Assembly (NCBI RefSeq): GCF_023094165.1
Contig: NZ_JALMDK010000006.1
Span: 124,001 to 188,000, forward strand
Source: Crossiella sp. S99.2
GTDB taxonomy: Bacteria > Actinomycetota > Actinomycetes > Mycobacteriales > Pseudonocardiaceae
Direction: 5' to 3'
DNA length: 64,000 nt
Positions 17,447-25,316 of this stretch are shown piece by piece. The position numbers and the translations under genes are program-made. The notes below the pieces were generated by a model. The model did no database searches, was not told where the DNA came from, and saw only the letters and a list, made by a program, of their open reading frames with translations. Positions within the stretch are counted from its first letter, which is position 1, and each line of letters begins with the position of its first letter.

Positions 17447-17498
17447 ACCTGCCTTTTTGTGGGGCAGGTGGGGCTCGAACCCACGACCTGACAGATTA
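17447..17498. repeat. attL-like 52-bp repeat (tRNA 3' end fragment)
   Basis: This is identical over 52 bp to 20495-20546, which covers the 3' half of the intact tRNA gene with anticodon CAT plus its downstream hairpin. Here the sequence continues into unrelated DNA after GACAGATTA, so only the tRNA 3' half is present. Its left flank is chromosome. It marks the left end of an element that integrated into the tRNA gene. The rest of the 525-bp gap between the NUDIX start and the gene at 17888 shows no supported gene. Confidence 0.9.
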
Positions 17499-17887
17499 GA
17501 GATGGTGTCAGCCGTCGTTTGTCGACAACTCGCGTCGCCCGCCGCCACCTCGGATGACGCTGAGAACAACTGGCCGCTGTGGACGGCTATCCGTGATCGT
17601 CTGTCATCGTTCTCCGAGGGTAAAACGTGGGCCACGGTCGTATCCTGACACCCCTGGCGACCCTCTCGACGAACTGTCGGCGGGCGGGCAGCGGTCGCAC
17701 GGACAGGCTGGATGACCGCGTTGACGGGAGTAGATCCTAGGCACTACTGTTCACGCCGCGTCGGCCAACCTGGCTCGCGCACGTTTGGGAGCAACCGCCC
17801 TTGGCCAGTGCTCCCCGACACTCCAGATACTCCCCGGAGTCTTCTAGGAGCAGGATCCCCCCTGCATACCACCAGAGGACTCCAAGC

Positions 17888-18232
17888 ATGCCCAACGAAG
17901 TCGAACCCCGACCGCGTCTCCCCCTGGGACAGCTCGTCAGCAAAGTCTTTCTTGCTGCGCCTGCGGCCGGCTTGGCCATCTTCGCGCTTTCCAATCAGAC
18001 CACTATCACCGTCATCGCACTTGCTGTCGTCGCCACCATCAGCGTCGTACTTGTTGTCCTTGTCGTCGTTGGCTCCATCATCAGCAGAGTGCTCTTCAGC
18101 GAACAAGACGCCCCTGCTCAACGTCTTGTTCTCCTCCTCTGCAGCGTCTTGCCGTTCGTGAGACGAGATGAGCAGCTCACTTCAAGGCGTTCCCCAACCG
18201 CGGAAAACGGCAGTAGCACGAGCCCGCACTAG
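17888..18232 (+). CDS. Small two-helix membrane protein
   Basis: A 114-residue protein with two strongly hydrophobic segments (about residues 22-35, FLAAPAAGLAIFAL, and 40-68, a Val/Ile-rich run). A charged stretch, SEQDAPAQR, follows, and the C-terminus is Ser-rich. AGAGGA precedes the ATG at ribosome-binding distance. No family is recognised. The location inside element 1 suggests a cargo or surface function. Confidence 0.5.
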   Translation: MPNEVEPRPRLPLGQLVSKVFLAAPAAGLAIFALSNQTTITVIALAVVATISVVLVVLVVVGSIISRVLFSEQDAPAQRLVLLLCSVLPFVRRDEQLTSRRSPTAENGSSTSPH

Positions 18233-18436
18233 AACTGCGCCGACCATCCATACATCGTCCGGAACGCACCGCAGTACGCTAATGCGGCTGCGACGTAACC
18301 CCAACACGTGCCTCTACAACTTGGGAACCCGTTACGGCACACCAGGTAGACCGCTGACCTGCGCTGAGGTGCGGTCCTGGTTAACCGCTGTTGACCAGTG
18401 CTAACGGCACGTGAACAGCACGAACCCGTGGACGGT

Positions 18437-18910
18437 TTACTTCCCCAGGGTTCCGGCCGCGATCCGGTGCAATGTGTCGGGCAAGTACGGAGCCACCTCG
18501 CTGGCGTCGCACAGAATGTCACGGACGGCTTCGTCGTTGAAGTTCTGTCGGGCCTGTTCGTAGTACGGGGTCTGAAGGCGTCGCACGAGGTTGACGTACT
18601 CATCCAAGTCGGCCACCTGAAGGTGACCGCCGCCAAGGAACGGCCCAGCGCTCAGCCAGCTAAGCAGCCAGGCAAGACCATCAGCCCCTAGGAGCACCGT
18701 CAAATCGATGTGCGCGTCGTAGCCACCCGCATTGCCAGGGTCGCACCGATGTGGCACCGGATCTGGCTCGATCGTCTTGTGGACGATCTTGAAGTCGTGG
18801 TCCAGGTATCGACCGTCAGTCTCGCGCGTCCGCCAAACGACGATCCCGTCATTCGGGGCGCTTGTGATGGGCTTGCCGCAGGCGTCGCACGACCAGCTAT
18901 CCAAGGGCAT
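18437..18910 (-). CDS. Hypothetical protein with CxxC motif
   Basis: A 157-residue protein starting MPLDSWSCDACGKPI, so a Cys-x2-Cys knuckle lies at the N-terminus. A His and Cys around PHRCDPGN could complete a zinc site. The middle is hydrophobic (LLGADGLAWLLSWLSAGPF) and the C-terminal third is helical with YVNLVRRLQTPYYEQAR. No function is recognised. It is likely a real gene from its codon use and its isolation from overlapping candidates. Confidence 0.55.
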   Translation of the reverse strand: MPLDSWSCDACGKPITSAPNDGIVVWRTRETDGRYLDHDFKIVHKTIEPDPVPHRCDPGNAGGYDAHIDLTVLLGADGLAWLLSWLSAGPFLGGGHLQVADLDEYVNLVRRLQTPYYEQARQNFNDEAVRDILCDASEVAPYLPDTLHRIAAGTLGK

Positions 18911-18987
18911 TCGCGTCTCCTTAGTGGCGGTGGTACCTGTATCGCCGCCTCCGGCGGCCTGTTACTGCCATCACACTTCTGAGACAT

Positions 18988-19599
18988 GCCGCCGACATCA
19001 CCCCATTGGCAAGCCTGTGGGCTGGTCGATGCCGTCAGGCGTCTAGCTGTCCATGGGCGCGGCAGCCGAGCGCCCCACCCACTCGGTCAACCAGCCGCCC
19101 GGCGCTCGTACCCGCGTACCGCCCTTGGCACCGGGTTCTTCCCCTCCCCCAAGGAAGGGAGCTCGCGTCCTCCCCTCGACCTGGCTCGCCCCGACCACGC
19201 GGGTCAAGGGGGCATCTCCCCTTGACATGGGCGCCAGGCTGGGAACGCCCCCTTGATGCGTGTGGTTGCCCTCGCGGAGGTCGACGGGAGGACGCGAACC
19301 CCGGACCACCCACCTCACCGCGGCGTTCGACGGCTCCCCGTCCTCCTGGAGACCTGCCCGTCCGATCTCGTGTTCTGCGGTTCCTGTGGGGCTGCGCGGG
19401 GTCGTTCCCGTGGGTGCGGCGGCCGGCACTCCCCTACCTCGGCGGAGCGCCCACGGGCGGCAGGTCCGCTTGGGCGCTCCGCACAACCCTGCGGAGTGCC
19501 GGCCGCCGTGCCCTCGGGTGACAGCACGGCCCCGTGCAGCCTCGCAGGGGCCGCCTTGAACAAGAGAAGAAACTTTGAACACCTGCTCGGCAGGGGGGC
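18988..19599. other. Gene-poor, structure-rich segment of element 1
   Basis: No convincing gene is seen in this 610-bp stretch; frames open across it have proline- and arginine-rich shadow compositions. It holds a perfect 9-bp hairpin GTCAAGGGG/CCCCTTGAC (19203-19226), the large nested inverted repeat listed separately, and GCACGG-CC-CCGTGC (19524-19537). Such density suggests an origin of replication or transfer, or a structured RNA. Confidence 0.5.
19412..19513. repeat. Nested 100-bp inverted repeat (cruciform-like)
   Basis: The outer arms 19417-19432 (CGGCGGCCGGCACTCC) and 19493-19508 are perfectly complementary. They extend outward to 19412 and 19513 with two G-T pairs. Inside, a second stem, GCGGAGCGCCCA (19442-19453) with TGGGCGCTCCGC (19471-19482), is also perfect. 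The structure is far longer than a normal terminator. Confidence 0.8.
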
Positions 19600-20265
19600 T
19601 CAGGCAGGGTCCTTAATGACGCGCTTGTCGTAGCCAGCGGCCACCAGGCGCTCGTAGGCGGCCCAGACCTCGGTGGGCATCTCCTGCGGCAGGGCAACAC
19701 CCTGTTCGCCGTGCAACACGATGCGCTGCGTGTCGGCCGTAATGGTGTTGATCACCCGGGTGTCGTCGCCGATGCTGCGGAGGTAGTCGACAAGCTCGAC
19801 CTGCTGCGCCGAACACAGCACGTCGACTTCGGGCCACATCTTCCGGCAGAGCGCGTACGCCCGGCGCTGCTGGTACGGGCGGCAGACGATCATCACGGAC
19901 GCCACCTCGATCCCGTGTGACTCCAGCAGCGCCCGGGACAGCTCGAAGTTCTCGCCGGTGTACCGGGCCTTGGGCTCCACCAGGATCGCCTCGTCGGGCA
20001 CGCCGAGTTCGATGGCGCGCTCCCGGTAGTGCACGGCCTCGCCACGCGGAAAGCGGTCGACGGTGGTGGGGGCATTGGCCCCGGTGAACACGATCAGCGG
20101 GAGGTAGCCAGCGTGGTACAGCTCGGCCGCGTGGTCGGCGACGCCGAGATCGTGGCTGCCCAGGCCGATTCCGACGTCACAGCGGCGAGGCTGGTCGTCG
20201 ATCCGGTTGTAGTCCCACAAGATCCGGACGTCTTCAAGGATGTCCTGGGGCAGTGCGTCGGGCAC
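19600..20265 (-). CDS. YdcF-like (DUF218) protein
   Basis: A 221-residue protein of the YdcF/DUF218 family. It has the GIGLGSHDLGVADHAAEL start and LPLIVFTGANAPTT. The signature Glu and Asn residues appear in EPKARYTGENFELSR, and VMIVCRPYQQRRA follows. No membrane anchor is present, unlike SanA-type members, so it is probably cytoplasmic. The biochemical function of the family is unsettled; E. coli YdcF binds SAM. It is the most conserved-looking gene of element 1. Confidence 0.8.
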   Translation of the reverse strand: MPDALPQDILEDVRILWDYNRIDDQPRRCDVGIGLGSHDLGVADHAAELYHAGYLPLIVFTGANAPTTVDRFPRGEAVHYRERAIELGVPDEAILVEPKARYTGENFELSRALLESHGIEVASVMIVCRPYQQRRAYALCRKMWPEVDVLCSAQQVELVDYLRSIGDDTRVINTITADTQRIVLHGEQGVALPQEMPTEVWAAYERLVAAGYDKRVIKDPA

Positions 20266-20494
20266 GGCGGTGCTCTCCTAGTCAGTGATGGGGAAGTTGT
20301 ACGTCCACGCGAAACGGCTTGGGAACACCGTGAGCGAACTCGACAAACACAGCACCGGACCTCCACCCAGACCGGTGAACACTCAACCGCAGGGCCACTG
20401 CCCCCTCGGAAGTCACGACGGGTTCACCAGAACCATGAGATCAACGTGGGAAAAGCGTGGTGGTGGCCTAGCCCCTCCACCACGCCACCCCGTT

Positions 20495-20546
20495 ACCTGC
20501 CTTTTTGTGGGGCAGGTGGGGCTCGAACCCACGACCTGACAGATTA
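20495..20546. repeat. attR-like 52-bp repeat within the tRNA gene
   Basis: The right copy of the direct repeat lies 3,048 bp from the left copy. It covers the tRNA 3' half from the anticodon stem to the end, and ACCTGCC/GGCAGGT beyond it, which can form a terminator hairpin. On this side the sequence continues into the 5' half of the tRNA, so the gene was restored by integration. Confidence 0.9.
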
Positions 20547-20582
20547 TGAGTCTGCTGCTCTGACCAGCTGAGCTACTGCCCC
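20508..20582 (-). tRNA. tRNA with anticodon CAT (tRNA-Met type)
   Basis: Read on the minus strand, the 75-nt gene starts GGGGCAGTAGCTCAGC and ends CTGCCCC plus discriminator A. The 7-bp acceptor stem is perfect. The D arm is GCTC/GAGC, and the anticodon stem is GCAGA/TCTGT around CTCATAA. The T arm is GTGGG-TTCGAGC-CCCAC. CCA is not encoded. CAT anticodons serve elongator Met, and also Ile2 when modified; Met is the default call. It is the integration site of element 1. Confidence 0.9.
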
Positions 20583-20787
20583 CAGCGACGTCCGCCGCAC
20601 CCGGGATGGGATGCGGATCACCCTACCAACGCCGCCCCCGCCCCCCGTCGCGAACCCGGCACACTCCGCCCACCCCTGGCAAGTGACCCACGCCACACCG
20701 CGCACCCCGATCCGAACCCCCGCCACGCACGAACCCCCTGCAGTCCCCCCGGTCCCGCCGCGGGGCCATGAGCGGAGGTGGAACGGC

Positions 20788-22071
20788 ATGCCGGAGGTGG
20801 CCGCAACGCTGGGCAGGCTGGTGGAGGACGTGCTGGGAGCGGGGTTGCCGGTGCGGGTCCGGGGGTGGGACGGGAGTGAGGTGGGGCCGTCCGGTGGGCC
20901 GGTGGTGGTGTTGCGGTCGCCGGTCGGGGTGCGGCGGTTGGTGTGGGACCCGAGCGAGTTGGGGTTCGCGCGGGCTTTTGTGGCCGGGGAGATCGAGGTG
21001 GAGGGCGATCTCTACGAGGCGTTGCGGCGGGTGTGGGCGTTCGCGCGGGAGCGGGGGCGGCCTCGGGTGGGGTGGCGGCAGCGGGTTCGGGCGGTGCGGG
21101 TGGCGGCCCGGCTGGGGGTGCTGGGGTGGCGGCCGGCGGCGCCCGCGGAGGAGGCGCGGTTGCGGGGGCGGGTGCACACGCGGGGGCGGGATCGGGCGGC
21201 GATCGCGCATCACTACGACCTGGGGAACGAGTTCTACGAGGCGTTGCTGGAACCGCACATGGCCTACTCCTGCGGGTACTGGACCTCGGGCGAGGCGGAC
21301 TACACGCACACCGACGCGCAGCGGGACAAGCTCGACCTGGTCTGCCGGAAACTGGGGCTGCGGCCCGGAATGCGGTTTCTGGACGTGGGGTGCGGGTGGG
21401 GGTCGCTGATCCTGTTCGCGGCCGAGCACTACGGGGTGCGGGCCACCGGGATCACCCTGTCGGCGCGGCAGGGTGAGTTCGTGCGGCGGCGGATCGCCGA
21501 GCGTGGGCTGGGCGACCTGGTCGAGGTCCGGGTGCAGGACTACCGGGAGCTGGCCGGGGAGCCGTTCGACGCGGTGGCCTCGATCGAGATGGGGGAGCAC
21601 GTGGGCGCGGCGAACTACCCGGTCTACACCGCCACCCTGTTCCGGATGACCAAGGCCGAAGGACGGTTGTTGCTGCAACAGATGTCCCGCGGCGCGGTGG
21701 CGCCGGGCGGTGGCGCGTTCATCGAGGGCTATGTGGCGCCGGACATGACCATGCGGCCGGTCGGGCAGACCGTGGACGCGCTGGAGCAGGCCGGGTTCGA
21801 GGTGCGGGACGTGCACGCGTTGCGGGAGCACTACGTCCGTTCGGTGCTCGCCTGGGCCGACACCCTGGCACAACACTGGGACGAGTTCACGCAACTGGCC
21901 GGGGTCGGGCAGGCGCGGGTGTGGCGGCTCTACCTGGCCGGCGGGGCGCTGGCCTTCGCGGAGAACCGGATGGGGGTGGACCAGATCCTCGCGGTGCGGC
22001 CCACCGCCTCGGGGGTCAGCGGAATGCCCGATACCCGGGAGCACCTGCTGAGCGCGAGGATGCCCGGATGA
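20788..22071 (+). CDS. Cyclopropane-fatty-acyl-phospholipid synthase family methyltransferase
   Basis: A 427-residue CFA-synthase-type enzyme. It has an N-terminal domain of about 130 residues and then HYDLGNEFYEALLEPHMAYS. The SAM-binding motif is FLDVGCGWGSL, and SIEMGEHVG sits where the bicarbonate-site Glu is expected. It would methylate or cyclopropanate unsaturated acyl chains in membrane lipids using SAM. The start is the ATG after GCGGAGG. The stop overlaps the next gene by 4 bp (ATGA). It heads a plus-strand set with DUF1295 and peroxiredoxin genes, facing a second CFA-like cluster. Confidence 0.88.
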   Translation: MPEVAATLGRLVEDVLGAGLPVRVRGWDGSEVGPSGGPVVVLRSPVGVRRLVWDPSELGFARAFVAGEIEVEGDLYEALRRVWAFARERGRPRVGWRQRVRAVRVAARLGVLGWRPAAPAEEARLRGRVHTRGRDRAAIAHHYDLGNEFYEALLEPHMAYSCGYWTSGEADYTHTDAQRDKLDLVCRKLGLRPGMRFLDVGCGWGSLILFAAEHYGVRATGITLSARQGEFVRRRIAERGLGDLVEVRVQDYRELAGEPFDAVASIEMGEHVGAANYPVYTATLFRMTKAEGRLLLQQMSRGAVAPGGGAFIEGYVAPDMTMRPVGQTVDALEQAGFEVRDVHALREHYVRSVLAWADTLAQHWDEFTQLAGVGQARVWRLYLAGGALAFAENRMGVDQILAVRPTASGVSGMPDTREHLLSARMPG

Positions 22072-22856
22072 ACCCGGTGCTGCTCAACCTGCTGGTCTGC
22101 CTGGGCACCCTGCTGGTGCTGCTGGCCGCGACCTTCCTGATCTCGGTGACCCGGCGGCGCTACGACATCATCGACGGCTTCTGGGGCGCCGGGTTCGCCG
22201 CGGTGGCGCTGGTCAGCTTCGGACTCTCCGCCGGGCACGGGATGCTGTGGCAACGGGCGCTGATCACCGCGCTGACCGTGCTGTGGGGGTTGCGGCTGGC
22301 CTGGCACATTCTGCGGCGCAACCACGGTCAGCCCGAGGACAAGCGCTACGTCGAACTGATGGCGGCGGCCAAGGGGAACCCGTTGGCGCACCTGGTGAAG
22401 CGGGTCTACCTGCTGCAGGGCGCGGTGCTGTGGTTCGTCTCGCTGCCGGTCCAGATCGGACAGTACGCCGAGCCCGTCAGCACCCTGCTGACCGTGCTCG
22501 GCGTCCTGGTGTGGGCGGTCGGGTTCGCCTTCGAGGCGGTCGGGGACGCCCAGCTCAAGCGGTTCAAGGCCGATCCGGCCAACCAGGGCCAGATCATGGA
22601 CTCGGGGCTGTGGCGCTACACCCGGCACCCCAACTACTTCGGCGACGCCGCGCTCTGGTGGGGTCTGTACCTGCTGGCCTGCCAGAGCTGGCTCGGGGCG
22701 GCCACCGTGCTGTCCCCGGTGCTGATGACCTACGTTCTCACCCAGCGCACGGGCAAGGCGCTGCTGGAGCGCCACCTGCTGGTCTCCCGGCCGGGATACC
22801 GCGAGTACGTGCGGCGGACCAGCGGGTTCTTCCCGTTGCCGCCCAAGAAGATCTGA
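22068..22856 (+). CDS. DUF1295-family membrane protein (steroid reductase-like fold)
   Basis: A 262-residue polytopic protein with about six hydrophobic segments. The C-terminal signature is LWRYTRHPNYFGDAALWWGL, followed by LLERHLLVSRPGYREYVRRT. This is the DUF1295/isoprenylcysteine-methyltransferase-like pattern that binds NADPH or SAM at the membrane face. It is coupled to the CFA gene by an ATGA overlap, which implies action on the same lipid. A reductase step is possible but not shown. Confidence 0.85.
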   Translation: MNPVLLNLLVCLGTLLVLLAATFLISVTRRRYDIIDGFWGAGFAAVALVSFGLSAGHGMLWQRALITALTVLWGLRLAWHILRRNHGQPEDKRYVELMAAAKGNPLAHLVKRVYLLQGAVLWFVSLPVQIGQYAEPVSTLLTVLGVLVWAVGFAFEAVGDAQLKRFKADPANQGQIMDSGLWRYTRHPNYFGDAALWWGLYLLACQSWLGAATVLSPVLMTYVLTQRTGKALLERHLLVSRPGYREYVRRTSGFFPLPPKKI

Positions 22857-22868
22857 GGAAGGAACGTC

Positions 22869-23327
22869 ATGCGCGTCGGAGACCTCGTCGACGAGTTCGA
22901 GCTGCCCGACCAGGACGGCAAGCCCCGCACGCTCAGCGGACTGCTCGCCGACGGTCCGGTGGTGCTGTTCTTCTACCCGGCCGCGATGACCTCCGGCTGC
23001 ACCGCGGAGAGCTGCCACTTCCGGGACCTGGCCGCGGAGTTCGCCGCGGTCGGCGCGCAGCGGGTGGGCATCAGCGCGGACCCGGTGGACAAGCAGCGCC
23101 AGTTCGCCGAGACCAACTCCTTCGACTACCCGCTGCTGTCCGATGTGGACCGGACGGTGGCCAAGAAGTTCGACGTGGCAAGGCGATTCGGCCCGCTCGC
23201 GGTCAAGCGGCACACCTTCGTGATCGGCCAGGACCGCCGGATCATCGCCGTGATCAAGAGCGAGCTGCGGATGAGCGTGCACGCGGACGACGCTCTGGCC
23301 GCCCTCCGCGCGCACGCCCAGTCCTGA
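22869..23327 (+). CDS. Peroxiredoxin, BCP/AhpC-TSA type
   Basis: A 152-residue thioredoxin-fold peroxidase. The peroxidatic Cys44 and a resolving Cys49 appear in SGCTAESC, the atypical 2-Cys BCP arrangement. FFYPAAMTSGC replaces the more usual FYPKDFTPGC, and LLSDVDRTVAKKFDVAR follows. It removes hydroperoxides, possibly lipid hydroperoxides given its neighbours. GAGGAAGG precedes the ATG. One base separates its end from the stop of the convergent methyltransferase gene. Confidence 0.9.
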   Translation: MRVGDLVDEFELPDQDGKPRTLSGLLADGPVVLFFYPAAMTSGCTAESCHFRDLAAEFAAVGAQRVGISADPVDKQRQFAETNSFDYPLLSDVDRTVAKKFDVARRFGPLAVKRHTFVIGQDRRIIAVIKSELRMSVHADDALAALRAHAQS

Positions 23328-23328
23328 G

Positions 23329-24594
23329 CTATCCCTTGCGGGACAAGGCGATCTGCCACACGTTGAGGTAGCCGGAGCGGAACCCGGCCTCGGAGTAGGC
23401 CAGGTAGAACTCCCACATCCGGCGGAACGTGCGGTCGAAGCCGAGCTGTTCGACGCGGGGCCAGTTCGCCAGGAACCGTTCCCGCCACAGCCGCAGGGTC
23501 TGCGCGTAGTGCGGACCCAGCGGCCTGCGGCCCGCGCCGGTCAGCTCGGTGTCCTCGCGCACGTTGCGCCCGATCGACTCCAGCGACGGGCAGATGCCGC
23601 CGGGGAAGATGTACTTGTGGATCCAGCTGTAACTGTCCGCGGTGGCCAGCATCCGGTCGTGCGGCATGGTGATCGCCTGGATCGCCACCCGCCCGCCGGG
23701 CCGGGTCAGCCGGTTCAGCGTGCTGAAGTAGACCGGCCAGAACTCCCGGCCGACCGCCTCGATCATCTCCACGCTGACCACCGCGTCGTAGCCGCCCTCG
23801 GCCTCCCGGTAGTCCTGTAGCCGCACGGTGATCCGCTCGCTCAGCCCGGCCGCGGCGATCCGCTGCTCGGCGAGCCGCTTCTGCTCCGGTGAGATGGTCA
23901 GCGAGGTGACCTGCGCGCCGCGCTCGGCGGCCCGGATCGCCAGCGCGCCCCAGCCGGTGCCGATCTCCAGCAACCGGGTGCCCGGACCGACTCCGGCATA
24001 ATCCAGGATGCCGTCGATCTTGCGTAGCTGGGCCTGTTCCAGGTCCGTGCCGTCGGCGGCGAACCAGGCCGCGGAGTAGGTCAGGCTGGGGTCCAGGAAC
24101 AGGCCGAACAGCTCGTTCGACAGGTCGTAGTGCCGATGAATATTCTCCCGCGCGCCGGGCACGGTGTTCTTCTCCGCCACGGGCTGGGTGCGTTCCACCC
24201 AGCGTCGCAACGCCTGCAGTGGTTTCGGGATCAGCCGGGACATCCGGGCGGCGAACGGGGTGAGCAGGTCGGCCAGCTCGGAGGCGGTCCAGTCGCCGAC
24301 CATGTAGGACTCGCCGAAGCCGATCTTGGCGTCCGCGCCGAGCCGGTGGAAGAAGTCGCGCGGCCGCAGCACGCGCATGACCGGGGTGTCCGGTCCGCCC
24401 GCGCCGAGGCGTTCGCCGCCGGCCAGCAGCACCCGCACCGGCAGATCGCGCACCGCGTGCCGGAACAGGCGTTCGGCCACCCACGCGCGCACCGGCGAGT
24501 CGGGCGCGGTGGCCAGGCCGGGCCAGCGTTGCTCGGCCGGGCGCGGTAGTTCACGTCCGGCCGTCGCGGCAGGACCAGCGGATAGTGTCGTCAC
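23329..24594 (-). CDS. Second CFA-synthase-like SAM methyltransferase
   Basis: A 421-residue protein. An N-terminal region (LPVRVLLAGGERLGAG to SYMVGDWTASELADLL) is followed by NIHRHYDLSNELFGLFLDPSLTYS. The SAM motif is LLEIGTGWGALAI, and SVEMIEAVG holds the Glu expected near the active site. The last gene of a four-gene minus-strand operon, it starts at GTG overlapping the DUF1365 stop. Together with the FAD enzyme and DUF1365 protein it forms a cluster type widespread in proteobacteria and actinobacteria that is tied to cyclopropane or otherwise modified fatty acids. Confidence 0.88.
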   Translation of the reverse strand: MTTLSAGPAATAGRELPRPAEQRWPGLATAPDSPVRAWVAERLFRHAVRDLPVRVLLAGGERLGAGGPDTPVMRVLRPRDFFHRLGADAKIGFGESYMVGDWTASELADLLTPFAARMSRLIPKPLQALRRWVERTQPVAEKNTVPGARENIHRHYDLSNELFGLFLDPSLTYSAAWFAADGTDLEQAQLRKIDGILDYAGVGPGTRLLEIGTGWGALAIRAAERGAQVTSLTISPEQKRLAEQRIAAAGLSERITVRLQDYREAEGGYDAVVSVEMIEAVGREFWPVYFSTLNRLTRPGGRVAIQAITMPHDRMLATADSYSWIHKYIFPGGICPSLESIGRNVREDTELTGAGRRPLGPHYAQTLRLWRERFLANWPRVEQLGFDRTFRRMWEFYLAYSEAGFRSGYLNVWQIALSRKG

Positions 24595-25316
24595 TGGATG
24601 CCCTCCTGAGGAACGTGCGCGAGTCGGCGGACCACGGGTACCCGGCGTAGCCACAACGCTATGCCGTGCAACCGGATCAGCGCGCTCACCCGATAGGTGA
24701 GCAACGGGCGCCGCAGCAGCAGGCTCGCCAGCACACCGGGGGTGACCGGTCGCCGTCGACCGCGCAGGGATGCCACGAACGGGGGTTTGTCCTGCTGGCG
24801 CAACGTGATCGTCACCGCCACGCGTTCCCCCGGCGGGCTGATCCGCATCTGGTAGCGGCCGCCCATGGCCAGGAACGGGGACACGTAGAACTCCTTGTCC
24901 ACCTGGACCCGTCCGTCCTCGTCGGGGTGCAGCACGTAGCAGTGTCGTTCGCCGTAGGTGTTGTGCACCTCGGCCAGCACGCATTCCAGTCCACCGTCCG
25001 GGCGGTGGCACCAGAAGACGCTGATCGGGTTGAACACGTGCCCGAGCAGGCGAGCGTTCGCCATCATCACAACCCGGCCTCCGCGCAGGTCTATTCCGCG
25101 CCTGGCCAGGAAGTGCGCCACATTGGCCCGGATCGTTCGCTCGGGTGAGCCCAGGTGGTCGCGGGCCTCGAACCGGGCGAAGGGCCGCAGCCACCAGGGC
25201 AGCCGGGGCAGCTCGTCCAGGTCGACCAGCCACAGGTACACCTTGTGCCGCAACACCCGGCGCACCCGTTCCCGGCGCACGTGCGTCACCTCGGCCTCGT
25301 ACAGCGCGGCGTTCAC
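24591..25316 (-). CDS. DUF1365-family protein
   Basis: A 241-residue protein starting NAALYEAEVTHVRRERVRRVL, with the family signature HVFNPISVFWCH near residue 95 and VHNTYGERHCYVL. Membership of DUF1365 is clear. The biochemical role is not established. It sits between the FAD enzyme and the CFA-like methyltransferase, with 4-bp overlaps on both sides, so equal expression and a shared pathway are likely. Confidence 0.88.
   Translation of the reverse strand: MNAALYEAEVTHVRRERVRRVLRHKVYLWLVDLDELPRLPWWLRPFARFEARDHLGSPERTIRANVAHFLARRGIDLRGGRVVMMANARLLGHVFNPISVFWCHRPDGGLECVLAEVHNTYGERHCYVLHPDEDGRVQVDKEFYVSPFLAMGGRYQMRISPPGERVAVTITLRQQDKPPFVASLRGRRRPVTPGVLASLLLRRPLLTYRVSALIRLHGIALWLRRVPVVRRLAHVPQEGIQ

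Larger units (their letters stand above)
17499..20494. mobile_element. Small tRNA-integrated element (about 3 kb), no integrase
   Basis: The segment is bounded by the two 52-bp copies of the tRNA 3' end, with the intact tRNA on the right as expected for integration into a minus-strand tRNA. It holds three plausible genes (114, 157 and 221 codons' worth of protein) and a structured non-coding region. No integrase, excisionase or replication gene is visible. It may be a deletion remnant or a satellite mobilised in trans by another element. Confidence 0.75.

Noticed and set aside
19043..19582. Minus-strand 179-codon frame in element 1
   Set aside because: It runs through the nested inverted repeat, is Arg/Gly/Pro-rich and has no ribosome site; the DNA structure explains the segment better.
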